A DNA stretch of 64,000 nucleotides from positions 3,492,001 to 3,556,000 of the forward strand of contig JACVYH010000001.1 in NCBI GenBank assembly GCA_014964245.1, given 5' to 3'. Made by a program: the position numbers and the translations under genes. The stretch comes from Nannizziopsis barbatae (Eukaryota; Ascomycota; Eurotiomycetes; Onygenales; Nannizziopsiaceae). Of this stretch, positions 11,865 through 23,968 are shown in pieces. How positions within the stretch are numbered: position 1 is the first letter of the stretch; each line of letters begins with the position of its first letter. The notes below the pieces were generated by a model, which made no database searches, was not told the DNA's origin, and was given only the letters and a program-made list of their open reading frames with translations.

Positions 11865-13120
11865 TCATGCTCTGCCCTCTTTCTTGCGCTGGGCAGCTCT
11901 ATCACCGGTCACACAGTGTCTCACAATCCATGGGTGGCTTAAGACTCCGTCGAGTGAAATTCGTTTAGATGCATCGAGAACGAGGAGCTTATGGCAAACG
12001 GTCAGCTTTTCACTTGGGCGCAAAAACAATATAAGCACTTACTTTCTTAATCAAATCGCGTGCCTCAGAGGAGACGAAAGAAGGAATTGTCATGTCACCT
12101 CGCTCAATGCGTCTTTGCGTCAGGGAAGGACTATCCTCGAAAGGTGCCTCTCCAACCAAAAATTCGTAAGTCAAGACACCCAGGCTCCATAGGTCAACTT
12201 TCTCGTCGTAATAGTTTTCTTGAGGTCCCCGTTTGAGCATTTCTGGGGGAAGGTAATCTAGGGTACCGCACATTGTTTTTCGCCGGTTGTTAGGTGCGTG
12301 AACGCTCCAGCCAAAATCACTGAGCTTGATTTCTCCATGGATCCCAACGAGAATGTTCTCCGGTTTAATATCGCGGTGAATTATATGCTTCTTGTGTAGA
12401 TACTTAAGAGCGGCAGCCATCTGGGCGACGTATTGGGCAGCTTTCCACTCTGGGAACCTGTTTTCCTTGCGGAGATGTTTGTACAACTCTCCTTTGCCGG
12501 CGAATTCGAGAATCAAAAACACTCTTTTCGAATCATGAAAATGTCCAAACAAACGTAAAATATTCGGATGTCTAAGGTTGCTCTGGATTTCGATCTCTCG
12601 CCGTAATTGCTTTTCGACGTTGCCTTTGACCAATTCATGTTTGTGAAGCATTTTCAAGGCACAGACAAAACCGGTGGACCGTTCCCGAGCAAGATATACT
12701 CTGCCAAACTTGCCTTTTCCAAGGGGCTTCCCAATTTCGAACATACCAAGATGCCACTGTTTTGGCATCGAGGGCTGGTCGTACAGATGAGATTCCTCGG
12801 ACGAGCGGGAGGACAGGGACTCGTTCTTGCGAGCAGGTGACGCCGTGTTCAACGGAAGTCTCGCATCGTTGTTCTGCAGGGCATATTTTAACAAGTTTGA
12901 GCGATTGACATTTAGTGAAGCCTGATTAGCACTTGAGAGTGTGGATATCGAAATTGTCTTTGGCAAATTTGACTGCTAGATTGTTAGCATTTGATCGAGG
13001 GTTCTCAAATATTTCACTTAATACCTTGAGTTTTTCTTGACCACTGCGGCCACTCGGCGGTACATTCTCATCATTGACTGACAAATGCTCGAAGCGGGCT
13101 TCCAGTATCTTAGTTGCCAT
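11865..13120 (-). CDS. IPL1: Aurora kinase
   Basis: Exons 13120-13025, about 12975-12043 and 11987-11865 give 383 residues. This is the chromosomal passenger Ser/Thr kinase that corrects kinetochore-microtubule attachment. A poorly conserved N-terminus of about 105 residues precedes the kinase domain: glycine loop LGKGKFGRVYLA, catalytic lysine in VCALKML (about K140), HRDIKPENIL, DFGWSVHAP, and the Aurora-diagnostic activation loop RRKTMCGTLDYLPPEM (phosphorylatable Thr about 266). The tail LLVLDASKRISL...HPWIVRHC closes the C-lobe. The second exon could start at 12975 or three bases later (tandem acceptors TAG-CAG), a one-residue difference. The third exon uses an AAG acceptor. Confidence 0.96.
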
Positions 13121-13562
13121 AGTAAACTTGTTTCAATGGCGTTCCTTTGATCACAGGTACGGAAATTTTGTATGGTCGTTGTAATTCTCAAAAGTAAGGA
13201 AAATTCTTTAGCTCAGTTAGAGATATATCGAGAGCAGACTCTACCGCTTGCAAGAAAGGGAGAGTGTGATCTACGAGTGGAGAGAGAAGAAGTTCGGGAG
13301 CTTTTCAATGTTTACTTGACGGAGGGTCATGGTTGCCAGGACAACAAGTCTGGAGCACGACAGTCCGACAAGGTTTCAGGCCGGCCTTGGCATCACGCGA
13401 GGGGTGCCCAGACCATGGATGGAGCGCATCAAATAATGGCGAAGATGCACATTACAGGTTGAAGATTGTTTAAAGAGTGTGTTTCTCGTCTTCACTCTTC
13501 TCCCTAAGCTCTTTAAAGAAAATCCAGACTACAATTTTGATAAAACTCAGGATTAAAAGGCC
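13121..13562. promoter_or_regulatory. Divergent promoter region (Aurora kinase / TIP41)
   Basis: About 440 bp between the two start codons. A 96-codon open frame inside is not supported by any motif. Confidence 0.5.
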
Positions 13563-14531
13563 ATGGCAACCACACGTCCGCCCGAAGGATTAAACCAAGC
13601 AGACAAGGTCAACGCCTTGTATCCGTCTCCCGAAAACAATGTCAGGATCCACGACAGAAGCGGGTTTCGAATCACTACCCGAAAGTTACCCATTCTTAAA
13701 GCAGGACCGATTGATGAGATGGCAAGCAAGCTAGGAATTGCGCCACCAGAGATGATCTTTGGTGACAACTTCATTTCCATCTCCCACCTGAGGTCAGGGT
13801 GGGAAATAGAATTTAATGCTTTTGATGCGCTGGACCGCGTCGATAAAACTGGAAAATTCGCCTTAGAGGTGGCCTACTCGAAGGAGTGGCAGCAAAGCCG
13901 GTACGTATTCGCCTTGAAACTACCATTATGCTGACGCTAATACTAGAGTAGAGAAAAGGCCCATGAGGGAATAAAGGATGTCGTGAAACCCTTTGATTGG
14001 ACTTATACGACAGATTATCAAGGAACTATCAAGTCCAATGGCTTCGAGTTTCAGTCTTCAACAATACCACTACCCATGGAAGTTCTGCGGCGACACGACC
14101 CAATCTCCTTTTTTGATGAAGTCATGTTGTTTGAAGACGAGCTGGCCGATAATGGCATTTCAATGCTCTCTTGCAAAATAAGAGTGATGCCATCATGTGT
14201 TCTATTACTTTCCAGGTTCTTCATGCGATTAGACAACGTTCTTTTTCGCCTTCGGGACACGAGGGTTTACGTCGATTTCAATTCGCAGGAGGTAACCCGG
14301 GAACACCTCGCGAGAGAGGCGCCGTATGACCAAGTCCGACAGGTACGATCTCACTCGCTAACTATCCGTGACTCCAGTTTAATGAGATGATAGGAGCTCG
14401 CCATGACGCGGGAAGATGTACCTGCAATCATGAGAGATCCAGGTCGACTAGCGGAACTACTCCCACTGGTTCAAAGCAGCCTGGAAAGGGTGGATTTGTC
14501 GCGGCCGGGCGAGTCAGTGCAAAATACCTGA
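13563..14531 (+). CDS. TIP41: TIP41-like TOR signalling regulator
   Basis: Exons 13563-13900, 13952-14342 and 14394-14531 give 288 residues. Tip41 binds Tap42/PP2A-type phosphatases and modulates TORC1 output. Conserved blocks in order are MIFGDNFISISH, GWEIEFNAFDALDRV, KPFDWTYTTDYQGTI, and the family core SFFDEVMLFEDELADNGISM, then CKIRVMPSCVLLLSRFFMR and RLRDTRVYVDFNSQ. The C-terminal exon carries REDVPAIMRDPGRLAELLP and ends VQNT. All junctions fall within conserved blocks and read through cleanly. Confidence 0.96.
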
Positions 14532-14966
14532 AACACATTGATGCGCTCTAGCAGTTATCAGACAACCAATCTCAGTCAACTAGGCTGTCTAACCACACCC
14601 CAAAACTCTCACTATACGGCGGCATTGTTCTCCTTATATGTTGATTAAAAGGCGAAATCTACTACTAAGTACTCCATTCTGAACCTGAAATTCCCACAAC
14701 GGGATTAATTGCAATAGAAAGTCGGACGTGATGGTTATCGAGTTAACGGACCTAAAGGAATCCAATATGCTTCCCAATTTTGTAACTTTTAACAAACAGT
14801 GCAAACATGCTTCTGTCCGTGAACTTTAAATTACTCCTGCATTTCTCAACTTTTGGCAGGCGTAAATCATTTGCGCCCCAGCATTTTTTCTATATGTGCG
14901 CCATAATTGCTATCGGCCTGACTGGTTGACTTTATTATTTGGATCTTCTTTCTAAAATTACTCCTT
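14532..14966. other. Intergenic region (TIP41 3' flank / CBP3 promoter)
   Basis: AT-rich, about 435 bp, no gene supported. Confidence 0.55.
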
Positions 14967-16090
14967 ATGGCTTCTCGATCAATTGCCAGGAGCTCAAGGT
15001 CGTTGACGCATCTGTCACGAAACCTACAGGTATGATTGAATCTGCACACTAGCAAAGCCGCAAATATGAGATTTCTCGCTCATTTTTCGTGTCAAGGACA
15101 CCAAGCACGGTGTTTTCGAGTCGCAAATCGATGCATTTCAGAAACCCATCACACAACGACCATGCTTTCCTCAGCGGATCACAAAATCGTTATCACGACC
15201 TTACACATCTTCACCTTCAAATCCAACCACGCCGAAGCCATTACAAGATCCTACTCCTTTGCCTAAAACTCCATTAGCAGCTCGTTCCAAAGTAGCTGGT
15301 TTACGATCGACCGAGACTTACGTTGCCTATGGTATTACAAAGAGATTGTTCGAGGCCTGCTCCAACCAGGCGAATTACAAAATACCTCAAATATCCCAGA
15401 AAGGAGCCAGTATTCCGAAAACGCCAAATGGGGAGGATCTAGGTGTTGGAGAGGGATGGTGGTACTCAGGTTAGTATACAGTAGCAAAACCGGATTCTTC
15501 GACCCCCTCAACATTAGCGGTCTTATACTGACAGCGTTCAACGTAAAGACATCGGGCTGCTCCCAACGTTTTCGTCATGGTCACAAGTGACTTTCCTACA
15601 TATGTACTTACTCAGCGTTCGCCTACGCGGTCTCCCATCTCCAGAATCATACCATACCTTTTCCCGCTATTTGTTTGATCATTTCTCAAACGCCGCAGAA
15701 GATCGAATGGACGTCATGCACGGCATTACATCACGGGGGATCCGGGTGAAATACCTCAAGGATCTATTCCTCCAATGGCGTGGTGCCATAGTGGCGTATG
15801 ATGAGGGGTTGATCAAGGGTGATGCCGTCCTGGCAGCCGCCGTATGGAGAAATCTATATAAAGGATCGTATACGGATGCGCGGGGTAATGGAGGCCCCAT
15901 GGATTGGACGCAAATAGCCCAGGTTGTGTTATATATGAGAAAAGTGCTTGGTCAATTGGCCGCCATGGACGAGACTGCTATGGCTCTGGGTGTCGGAGGA
16001 CAGGAAGGTGTATTCCGAATGAACCAAAGCAACAATGGGCTGATAGAAGTACCCAGTAAAGGGCTGGAGGAGCCGATTTCCGATCATTGA
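14967..16090 (+). CDS. CBP3: Ubiquinol-cytochrome c chaperone (Cbp3/UQCC1 family)
   Basis: Exons 14967-15029, 15142-15469 and 15549-16090 give 310 residues. Cbp3 helps translate and stabilise cytochrome b for complex III at the mitochondrial inner membrane. The N-terminus is Arg/Ser-rich without acidic residues (MASRSIARSSRSLTHLSRNL), a clear mitochondrial targeting sequence. The core domain runs from VAYGITKRLFEACS through GWWYSDIGLLPTFSSWSQVT, HMYLLSVRLR and AVWRNLYKGSYTDARGNGGP to MRKVLGQLAAMDETAM. Exon 2 could instead begin about 40 bases earlier at an AAG acceptor in the same frame; I prefer the TTTCAG acceptor at 15141. Exon 3 also uses an AAG acceptor, fixed by frame. Confidence 0.92.
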
Positions 16091-16820
16091 ACACTACATA
16101 TTGAGGAGGTTTTATGATACTAATTCTAGCCTGGAGCCCTATTCAGCTTGGGGGACTTATGTGTATAATATGATGATACCTTGTAGCAGAGTTCGCGGTG
16201 ATTGGAAGCCGCCTCCCATGGTTCATCACCCCAAATCATCGAACTTTCGCGTCCAATGCGTTATCTCTTTCGAAACTTCTTTCAACTTGTGATGGTACAA
16301 GAGTTTTCCTACGAAACCTTTTGAGAATTGAGAACCCTCTTACGGAGTATATAAATGACAGTCGATCCCGATCTACTTCTCATCCAATTATTCATCTTGC
16401 CCGTACTTCTCTTCATATGCATGTATGAATTGCTGATCAAAAAGCTTCACTATTTTCATCAACTCATGAAAGTTCATGCACTTTCATCCCTGGACTGACA
16501 ACATACCATAACCCCTAGCCCTGCCATGGATCATAGAATTGGTTTTGATACTGAGGTGGCTGGAAGAGTTTCGAGACCTTATTGGCGGTGACACGCGGCA
16601 TTTTGCCTTCACTAAGGAGCTCGACCTCTTTCACGGCGAATCCTTCCTCAGCGTTCGACCGCTCTGCCCTCCCAATCTCTCAGATATATATTGGTTTGCG
16701 GAAACTCGCGCGAGCGATTGGCTTTTCTGTCATTACCGTATATTACGGCAATAACGTACTTCGTGCCCTTTTATAGCTTCATTGGAGCTCCACTTATCGC
16801 ATCGCGACTCTACCTTAACG
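16091..16820. other. Intergenic region (CBP3 3' flank / BTB gene promoter)
   Basis: About 730 bp. Short plus-strand open frames have no conserved motif. I see nothing else. Confidence 0.55.
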
Positions 16821-17842
16821 ATGGCTGAACCTCGCATTGAAATCGGTATTCCGGCCACCGATGTGGAAATGACCGGTGCGAATGATGCGCAGGCCCCTAC
16901 CGAAGCCGAAGAACCAGCGGCTGCTCAGCCTCCGGTAGAAGATGATACTGCCGCCCCAGCTCCAGAAGAGCAGAGCCAACAGAACAAATTCTTAGAGTAA
17001 GCTTGCTTCATACATTCACTCTAGTGCCAGTCATTCAAGTTTATCCTTGAGGTGCAATGGCTCTGTTGAAGCTAAAGTGGGCAACGTCTGACAGATACCA
17101 GCTACTTGAAGTCTCCTATTGTTGAATTGGTTGTAGGACAGGGCGAAGAGCAGACCGTTCTGACAGCTCACCAAGCGATCCTCACGGCAAGCCCTTTCTT
17201 CGCTGAAGCGGTTGAACAGATTCCGGCAGGCGCCGAGGTAAGCTATTCCTGGTGCAAATTTTATAATCGCAGTGCATTATTGGGCGTAATTCTGACGCTA
17301 ATATACTCTACCAGCGCCGAATTTCTCTCGAAGATGATTCCATAGATGCTGTTGCCTGCTTCCTTCAGTACCAATACACCGGTGAATATTTCCCCAAACG
17401 TGTCGCGGCTACCGATGGACTTGAAAGCGATCCATTAATTCCAGATGTCGACGAGACTGGAGATCAGCTTCTCAGGCACGCCCGTGTTTATACTCTGGCC
17501 GACAAATTGGGTATCAAAGCCCTCAAATCCTTGGCACATGGTAAAATTCACCGTATCAACAGTACCGCGAAAGGCGAAATCGCATACGCCAAATATGTTT
17601 ATACAAATACCGTTTCTGATGACACCATTCGAAAGCCTGTTGCGGCGTTCTGGGCTACAAGAAGCCATGTTCTGCGCCACGAGGCGGAAGACGACTTCAA
17701 GACTTTATGTCTTCAATACCCACAATTCGGGTTTGATGTCCTTAGCCTGGTGCTGGACCAGAAAGAAAAACGTGCTCATGACCGTGAGACAGATAGCCCC
17801 GCAGTTAAAGGGAGCGCGAGAAAGAGAGCCAGAATGGGATAA
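16821..17842 (+). CDS. BTB/POZ domain protein
   Basis: Exons 16821-16996, 17102-17237 and 17315-17842 give 279 residues. A low-complexity acidic Ala/Pro/Glu-rich N-terminus (about 1-58) precedes a BTB fold: SPIVELVVGQGEEQTVLTAH, QAILTASPFFAEAVEQI, then CFLQYQYTGEYFP and RHARVYTLADKLGIKALKSL. The C-terminus is basic and Lys/Arg-rich (KGSARKRARMG), resembling a nuclear localisation signal. Such fungal BTB-only proteins are common and mostly uncharacterised. A role as a scaffold or Cul3 adaptor is possible but cannot be inferred here. The first intron acceptor is the second AG, at 17100-17101, fixed by frame. Confidence 0.9.
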
Positions 17843-18260
17843 AGACACACATCCTACTCCTTGGTTCAACAGCTATATATATTTACTATACCTCATCCTT
17901 TACGTTTCCTGACAGTTACCCGGTCTACTAGACCGCGAATTTCCTTATATGTACTCTAGCAGGCGTTCTGAGATCGACATTACTCTTCTCGGTTCTGCCA
18001 AAACTATGCCAAGTGAATGGCATCCTACTCCCAGCGTCCGCAATCTTCATTTGTTTGGCTCGTCTGCAATTGGATGAGGAGTCTCATTTTACTTGAGCAC
18101 CTGTACTGTACCAAAAAGAACTATTCTTTCTTTTCGAATAGAACCAAAATAGACCCAAACATGCTGCCCTTAAAATTCCATGAATTCATACATGCTAGCC
18201 AACAAGAGTATGTAAAGACGTACATACAATAAACTACATTCAAGAGGGGTACGCCTTGCT
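17843..18260. other. Convergent 3' intergenic region (BTB gene / pepP)
   Basis: About 420 bp of 3' flanks with no supported gene. Confidence 0.6.
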
Positions 18261-19814
18261 TTACCCTTCGTTGGCAAGAGCCTCAATTTCTTCAGGCTTC
18301 TTTGGGACAATGGTCAAGTTCTCATAACCACTCTCAGTGACGATAACATTGTCTTCAATACGAACTCCTCCTACCTCCCAGTACTCATCGAGGACAGTGG
18401 CATCGATATATTTGCTCAAGTCAGGCGATGAGAGGAATGGTTGAATGATAAAGCGGCAGAAGTACACCTATGAGCGAGATTAGTACAAACCATCAATACG
18501 GGAGATTGAAAACCCGAAAGATCGCACTTACACCCGGTTCAACCGTCACAACCTCTCTCGGGGACAAAGTACCGCGGAGCCGCAAGTATCTGAACATTGG
18601 ATTTGAATCGGCGAAATTTGGATTACCGCCAACGTCATGGGTGTCCATTCCCATATAATGACCCAGACCGTGAGGGAAGAACGCAGCACTGATTCCCTTT
18701 TCGAAGATCTCTTCCTCAGAGCCGCGTAGAACGCCTAATCGCAGGAGGCCGCTGATTGCGACTTTATGGGCGCGAACGTGGATATCATCCCATGCGACGC
18801 CCTCTTTGATCATGTCCAAACATTGCATTTGCATATCAAGGACAATGTCGTAGATCTGACGTGCCTTCGGAGAAAATTTTCCTGAGAGTGGGTATACACG
18901 GGTGATATCTGAACAATACAACTTGTACTCGCCGCCTGCATCGACGAGGATACTTGGTCGCTCGCCAGAGGGGAAATCCATGTCGTTTTTCTGGTAGTGC
19001 AGAGTCGCACCATTGACGCCGGCAGCCATGATCGGGTTGTATGACTGCTCCCGACTGCCGTAGTGCAAACAGGTGCTGCGAAAAATGGCCTCCAATTCCC
19101 GTTCGTTCGTTGCTTTCTTGCAGGCCTTTAACACTGCGATATGAGCTTCCGCGGATATCTCGTTCGCCCGCTTCAGGAGCGCAATCTCATAATCGTCCTT
19201 GTGCTTCCGGCATTGCTCGATGGCGTTGCTCAGCAATTCGAAATTGGTTTCGTCAAACGAAAGGAAGGTGGTTTGGGGGCAAACTCGGTCTGGAATAGCA
19301 TATACTCGCTTTTTGGAGCCCTCTATCATTGCGCAGTAATGAACAAGATGGCCGTTGATTTGAGAGGAGGGGAAAACCTTGTCGACATCATATTTTTCAA
19401 GGGCTTCCTCAGGACTGAGTGGCATGCCAGTCCACATCACGGAATCGGGATCAGCGGCGGGGATGAAAAGAGCAAGTTCATCCTTTTCAATATTGTATGT
19501 CACGTACGAGTCGGCCAGCTCACAACCGGACAGGTAGTAAAAGCTACGGCGCTGTCTGCACCGAATAAATCAGCGCTCTGGCCTCCGACTTCAGGGGAGA
19601 ATGTGTGCGGGGTCAGCGGAATGTTTGGGTATCATATTGCTTACCGGAATGGAACTGGTTCATCGCTATCTTCAGCAATGGCAGATTTGGTTCCTTCAAG
19701 ATAGATTATGCCCGATCCGGTCTGTCCTGACCCTTTCAAGGCTTCTGCAACTCGCTTCGCATGAGCTTTGGCGGGGTATTTTCCCTGTAGAAACTGCGTG
19801 ACGTTTGGATCCAT
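18261..19814 (-). CDS. pepP: Xaa-Pro aminopeptidase / prolidase (M24B)
   Basis: Exons 19814-19645, 19555-18532 and 18467-18261 give 466 residues. The enzyme removes N-terminal residues preceding proline or cleaves Xaa-Pro dipeptides, in the cytosol (no signal peptide). The N-terminal creatinase-like domain begins KYPAKAHAKRVAEAL and includes DSDEPVPFR and RRSFYYLSGCELADSY. The pita-bread catalytic domain shows the dimetal ligands in order: Asp in ILVDAGGEYK, Asp in CSDITRVYP, His in FFPHGLGHYMGMDTHDVGG, Glu in VTVEPGVYF and Glu in NVIVTESGYENL. The frame was fixed by joining PFR to QRRSFYY through the CAG at 19556. An upstream ATG would only add an unconserved leader. Confidence 0.95.
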
Positions 19815-20251
19815 GACGCGTGATTGATTCAGATACCGGGTAGTTCTTGAGAAGCTGGACGAAAAATCACGATTGAATTTGGAGACAAGACTCGACAGAC
19901 CCCTTTGATGATAAAGAAGATAAATATCAAAGCCACCTCTGGTCGTTCTACAGAACATTGCTTGGATAAGGGTAAGAATGGCTACATGCGGGACGCGGAA
20001 CCGGTGAAGTTTACGTGCTGAGCTTACTCCGAGGCCCACAACCCCGGGAACACTCGATTGGAAATCTCGGAATAGACAGGGTTTGATTCGCAGAGATAGA
20101 ACTCAATATTGAAAATCAATCTTACAAAAACATGGGTTGCATCCCCCCGCCGGAAACGCCCGCTGATGCCCACCCTCCCGCCTTTATATACAACCCATGC
20201 TCACGCCCATGAAATTATGTAAAAGTCAAGTTTGGTAAAGTGCACATTATT
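19815..20251. other. Intergenic region (pepP promoter / AT-hook gene 3' flank)
   Basis: About 440 bp. An open frame extends upstream of the pepP start but lacks conserved sequence. No other feature. Confidence 0.5.
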
Positions 20252-21925
20252 TCATCGAAATGAGCTGCCTTGCTCGGCCTCAACGTCCTCGAAATCGATA
20301 GACCATCGATCTACTTCTGCAAACTTTCTGGCCTGCTCAAGTAGCTCCTCGCTCACTGTATTTTGTTCACCTGTGCCTCCGTGAGTAGTCTCATCAGAAA
20401 CTACTGTTTCTTGTTCTTTTGCTCCCCGTCGAGAGTATGTCGGCTTTTCCTTGCCTTTTGATGGCCTAGCAAGCTTTACTCGTACAGGAACTTTGGCTTT
20501 GTCATTGCCAACGTTGGGCATTCTGTTTGCCGCGGCTTTGTTCTCCTCTAATCGTTTGCGAGAAGGCTTCCGTCCTGGCCTAGCTGGCAGATAGCTTAAC
20601 TCATCTTCATCGGGTGCAAGTTCTGGCGTCGGGCTTCGTTCCGGGTTACCTTCATCGTCATCATGTTCATCATCGAACACTTCGAATTCACCTCCTCCAT
20701 GTAAGCGGCGTCTTCGTCGACGCGTGTGCGGCATAAGATTCGCTTGTAGTGTAGCAGTAGATATGCAAACATTTGCATCCGAGTCTCCTTTGGCCTTTTT
20801 CTTTGTTTTTCTCGAAGGGTTTTTAGGTTGTACGGGCGATCTAGAATGCGCTGGGCTACTCATCGGTGGGGCTAGAATTTCGCTCCATGCTTCAGATACC
20901 AATTCAGGACCGTGATTAGACAGCCTCCTTGGAGAAAATATATCGAGATTATCCCCCGAGTCACTATGCTGAGTTTCTTGAATAGCTTCAACAGTGTCTA
21001 AGAACTCATCGACGTCGCTGCAAAACGGTTCCGGCTCTATATCAGGTGAAGGTTTTGGTTGTTCTGAGCAACTATGTTGGGTTTCTTCGACGATTTCGCT
21101 GGTCTCAGAACTTTCTTCGACATCCTTCTGAACAGATGCTGGATTCTTCTTCGGAGATTTGAACAGTCGATGACTTGGGTCCGGCGGAGGGATCAAAACC
21201 ATTATTTTCCTTTTTTTGAATGTTTCAGGGGTAGAAGGTATTATGGTATGAATTGTTCGGTCTTTCGTCGGTGACTCTGGGATCCGCTCGTCCTCAATTT
21301 CATCATTGTTGTTTTCCAAATTAACGCTCCCTTCACTTAAAAACGCCTCCCTAGTCAACGTTTTCCTCTTCCCTAAATTCAAGGGCGTCGATTGATCCTC
21401 GGGTTCAAAGACACCAAGAAAATCCTCCTCGTGCTCCAAGTCCGACGACCCATCATCCGCCATCAACTGCAAAATACTCCGTTGTCTAGGACGGGGCCGG
21501 AATGTATTTAACATCGAACTCTCGAACGCGGGTGTCCCTAATCCGATTCTTTGTAATAACGAGCTGGTATCGGCTCTTTTAGGACCAACTGAAAAGCGGC
21601 CTCGCGCACCATGTCCTCCTGCCATAACCGACTTCACCGATCCATGGTGTACTTGTCCCTGTTTTGTCGTCGGTGTTTGATCTGTTCTCCTCGTTTTCGT
21701 AGAGCTCTGTCTTCGGGGTATCGTATGACTGGGACGGACGGGGGTTTCCTGTGAGAAGCCACTGGATCTGGGAACTTCCACTTCGACATCGTGTGTTCTT
21801 TTCTTCTGCTTCTTTTTCGACGTTTTGGTTGAAGACTGATCATCATTGTTCTTGCTTGGCTGTACCGTAGTTGAGGACGCGTTCTGACGCGGTGGACGCC
21901 CTCGTTTGGCGGGCGGTCGCGGCAT
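20252..21925 (-). CDS. AT-hook, low-complexity nuclear protein of unknown function
   Basis: Intronless frame of 557 codons. I do not recognise the family. The N-terminus has an AT-hook-like core (AKRGRPPRQN, about residues 6-15), then long basic and Ser/Thr/Pro-rich stretches, SP sites (ESPTKD, FSPRRL, RSPTPE) typical of CDK-type phosphorylation, and an acidic tract (FDDEHDDDEGNPE) next to five consecutive-plus arginines (HTRRRRRRLHGG). Two short segments look folded and constrained: FESSMLNTFRPRPRQRSILQ (about 134-153) and the C-terminal QARKFAEVDRWSIDFEDVE. Most likely nuclear and DNA- or chromatin-associated. Anything further, for example a cohesion or kinetochore role, would be speculation. 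Confidence 0.85.
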   Translation of the reverse strand: MPRPPAKRGRPPRQNASSTTVQPSKNNDDQSSTKTSKKKQKKRTHDVEVEVPRSSGFSQETPVRPSHTIPRRQSSTKTRRTDQTPTTKQGQVHHGSVKSVMAGGHGARGRFSVGPKRADTSSLLQRIGLGTPAFESSMLNTFRPRPRQRSILQLMADDGSSDLEHEEDFLGVFEPEDQSTPLNLGKRKTLTREAFLSEGSVNLENNNDEIEDERIPESPTKDRTIHTIIPSTPETFKKRKIMVLIPPPDPSHRLFKSPKKNPASVQKDVEESSETSEIVEETQHSCSEQPKPSPDIEPEPFCSDVDEFLDTVEAIQETQHSDSGDNLDIFSPRRLSNHGPELVSEAWSEILAPPMSSPAHSRSPVQPKNPSRKTKKKAKGDSDANVCISTATLQANLMPHTRRRRRRLHGGGEFEVFDDEHDDDEGNPERSPTPELAPDEDELSYLPARPGRKPSRKRLEENKAAANRMPNVGNDKAKVPVRVKLARPSKGKEKPTYSRRGAKEQETVVSDETTHGGTGEQNTVSEELLEQARKFAEVDRWSIDFEDVEAEQGSSFR

Positions 21926-22372
21926 GGTTTAATCGGAGTACGGAAGCGGCAATAAAAGCAAATGTGGTTAAAAAGGTAGGTAGATAATCACTTCAGCTTT
22001 GATCTCGAATAGCTGAAGAATCAGACCCAGCAGCGCGTCTTTCGCACCTTTTCATCAGCTCACTTTCCAATCAATCCGTGTTATTGTTAAACCAAATACG
22101 GTTTAGCCTGAAGCACCGCCAAGATATAGATCGGTGGTCGTGCTTAGTCAGATTCATTGGTGGCAAAGTACTGAGTAGAGGCACCCTATTGGACAGCGAG
22201 AAAAAGCATGAGTTGATATGCCATTGATTTGAAAAAGAGATACAAAAACACGGAAAATCAACCGAAACTAGTTACTCTGTATTTATGCCACAAGTTGCCC
22301 AACTGGATTGGCTAACCAATCCAATCAGCATTTCGCCCAACACTTCATGTTCAACCTAGACGACGCAATTGC
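21926..22372. other. Intergenic region (AT-hook gene promoter / phosphatase 3' flank)
   Basis: About 450 bp with no supported gene. Confidence 0.55.
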
Positions 22373-23968
22373 TTAAGGCCGCCAGGGCAAGCCTTGCCAT
22401 TGATAGTCAAAATGCTGTGGAACAGACTCGTTATTGCATTGCCCGCCCTCAATGTCTAGATTTGTCAAGTCATCCTTGTACTGAATCAGCATATCTAAAC
22501 CATTAATTTGTGGAAGGCTTCTTAAAGCTCCCGAGTGGGGAACAAAGGGAAACTTACTGGATGATGAAATAGCATGTAACTTTCTCGTTTAAGAGGTTTG
22601 AAGTATTTTGTGGTGTAAGGCCATCGAAACGCACGGTCGGTGGCGGAGACGTTGCGAATGAAAATGCATTGGATTTGTTCCGGGTATTCCGCTGCAAGGA
22701 GTGGGTAATTTTTCATAATGTCGTGATTGCTATTATCCCCAACGAGGATAAACTTGCGCTCTGGATATGTTTCGAGAATTCTTCTAAGCAAGCCAGTTCT
22801 AATTGACCAAGTCCATCGAATTCGTTTATAATTATAAGGTCGCATGTCAATACTTCCATGCGGGTATGTGGCGTATATGAAATCCATGTAGCTTTGGGCT
22901 ATCTGATCCGGCGAGATCGTCAAGTAATGGAAATGAACATGCGGTAAGGTTTGCTCCCACTGCTTAAAAATCTTAGGCATTGTCTCCCATGCTCGAAACG
23001 GTCGAGTCAGCAAATTCCTCAATCCTTCGGCGGGGTGATAGATCGTTGAGACTCGGAGAACATCATCAACATCGCTCACGATTGTGTACCCCGATGGTGG
23101 AACAAGATAAGCCATGGGAATCCCGGAGTTCGCGGTCGCATTGCTAAGAAGATGGACGGTTTGTAGTTCATCTAGTGAGTCCCCTGGAATAATGTAATCA
23201 TCAAGCAGCCCACTTATATTTGCGAAAAAATCGTAATCGCCTGCGACATCCGTAACGCTTGGGGCGATCACTTCTCTCGATATTGGAGGCCAAACTCGAT
23301 CTCTACCGCCCGACGCTATCGCTGTTTCGAATCCATCTTGCGGTGAGAGTTTCCAAGACAGTTGAATGTTCGGGCGAAGTAAGATGAATAATCCGCGAGC
23401 CATTTGCATTGCATGCAGATATTGGTCCTCATTCAACGTCCACGCAGAGGATCCTAACAATTTGCTCAAATGTTTCTCGATCGTTTGATTAGAGAGGGCC
23501 GGTTGGGTAAAGCTATAACCGCGAAATCTAAGTGACCAGGACTCGTCCGTCCAGTTTCCATATTGCCTTTTGGAAAATTAGACCACCAGCGTCTAGGAGA
23601 AGTCAGCAAATAACTCACGGCATATTGAGCGTCTGTATTGAGCGCCCGGTCACATCAACTTCCAAGGAATCCGTCGCGTGTAGGGTCTCTTCTTGAGTAG
23701 GAAATACCGAGGACAGATCGAGATGCCTGGAGGCGAGATAAGTTTCTTCAAATTCTAGGTTATCCGTCATTGAGTCGAAAACTTCATTGAACTGTGCGAG
23801 TATATCATTCCATTCTTGTTCCGACGACCAAGGAATATCTGATACCCGGTTTGAAGTTCTTTCCTCAGTCGCCGATGTGAGACCAGAAAATACGGTTGAA
23901 TAAAAGAGAAACAGCAAAAGTATAAGGCAGCCCACATCTTCGTTTTTCCGGTGCCTTCTTTTAGCCAT
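22373..23968 (-). CDS. App1-like phosphatidate phosphatase (DUF2183) with N-terminal membrane segment
   Basis: Exons 23968-23619, 23566-22558 and 22480-22373 give 488 residues. The conserved domain contains HAD-like motif I TIVSDVDDVLRVS (DxDxV), then LPHVHFHYLTISPDQI, the Ser/Lys region RTGLLRRILETYPERKFIL, VGDNSNHD, and IRNVSATDRAFRWPYT. This is the DUF2183/App1 catalytic domain, which dephosphorylates phosphatidic acid in yeast App1. The N-terminal exon has a basic start followed by a hydrophobic run (CLILLLFLFYSTVF), so it is anchored or secreted rather than a soluble actin-patch protein. A second in-frame ATG at 24127 would add 53 residues with another hydrophobic segment; 23968 is chosen for its better context (purine at -3, G at +4). 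Exon 2 uses an AAG acceptor. Confidence 0.88.
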
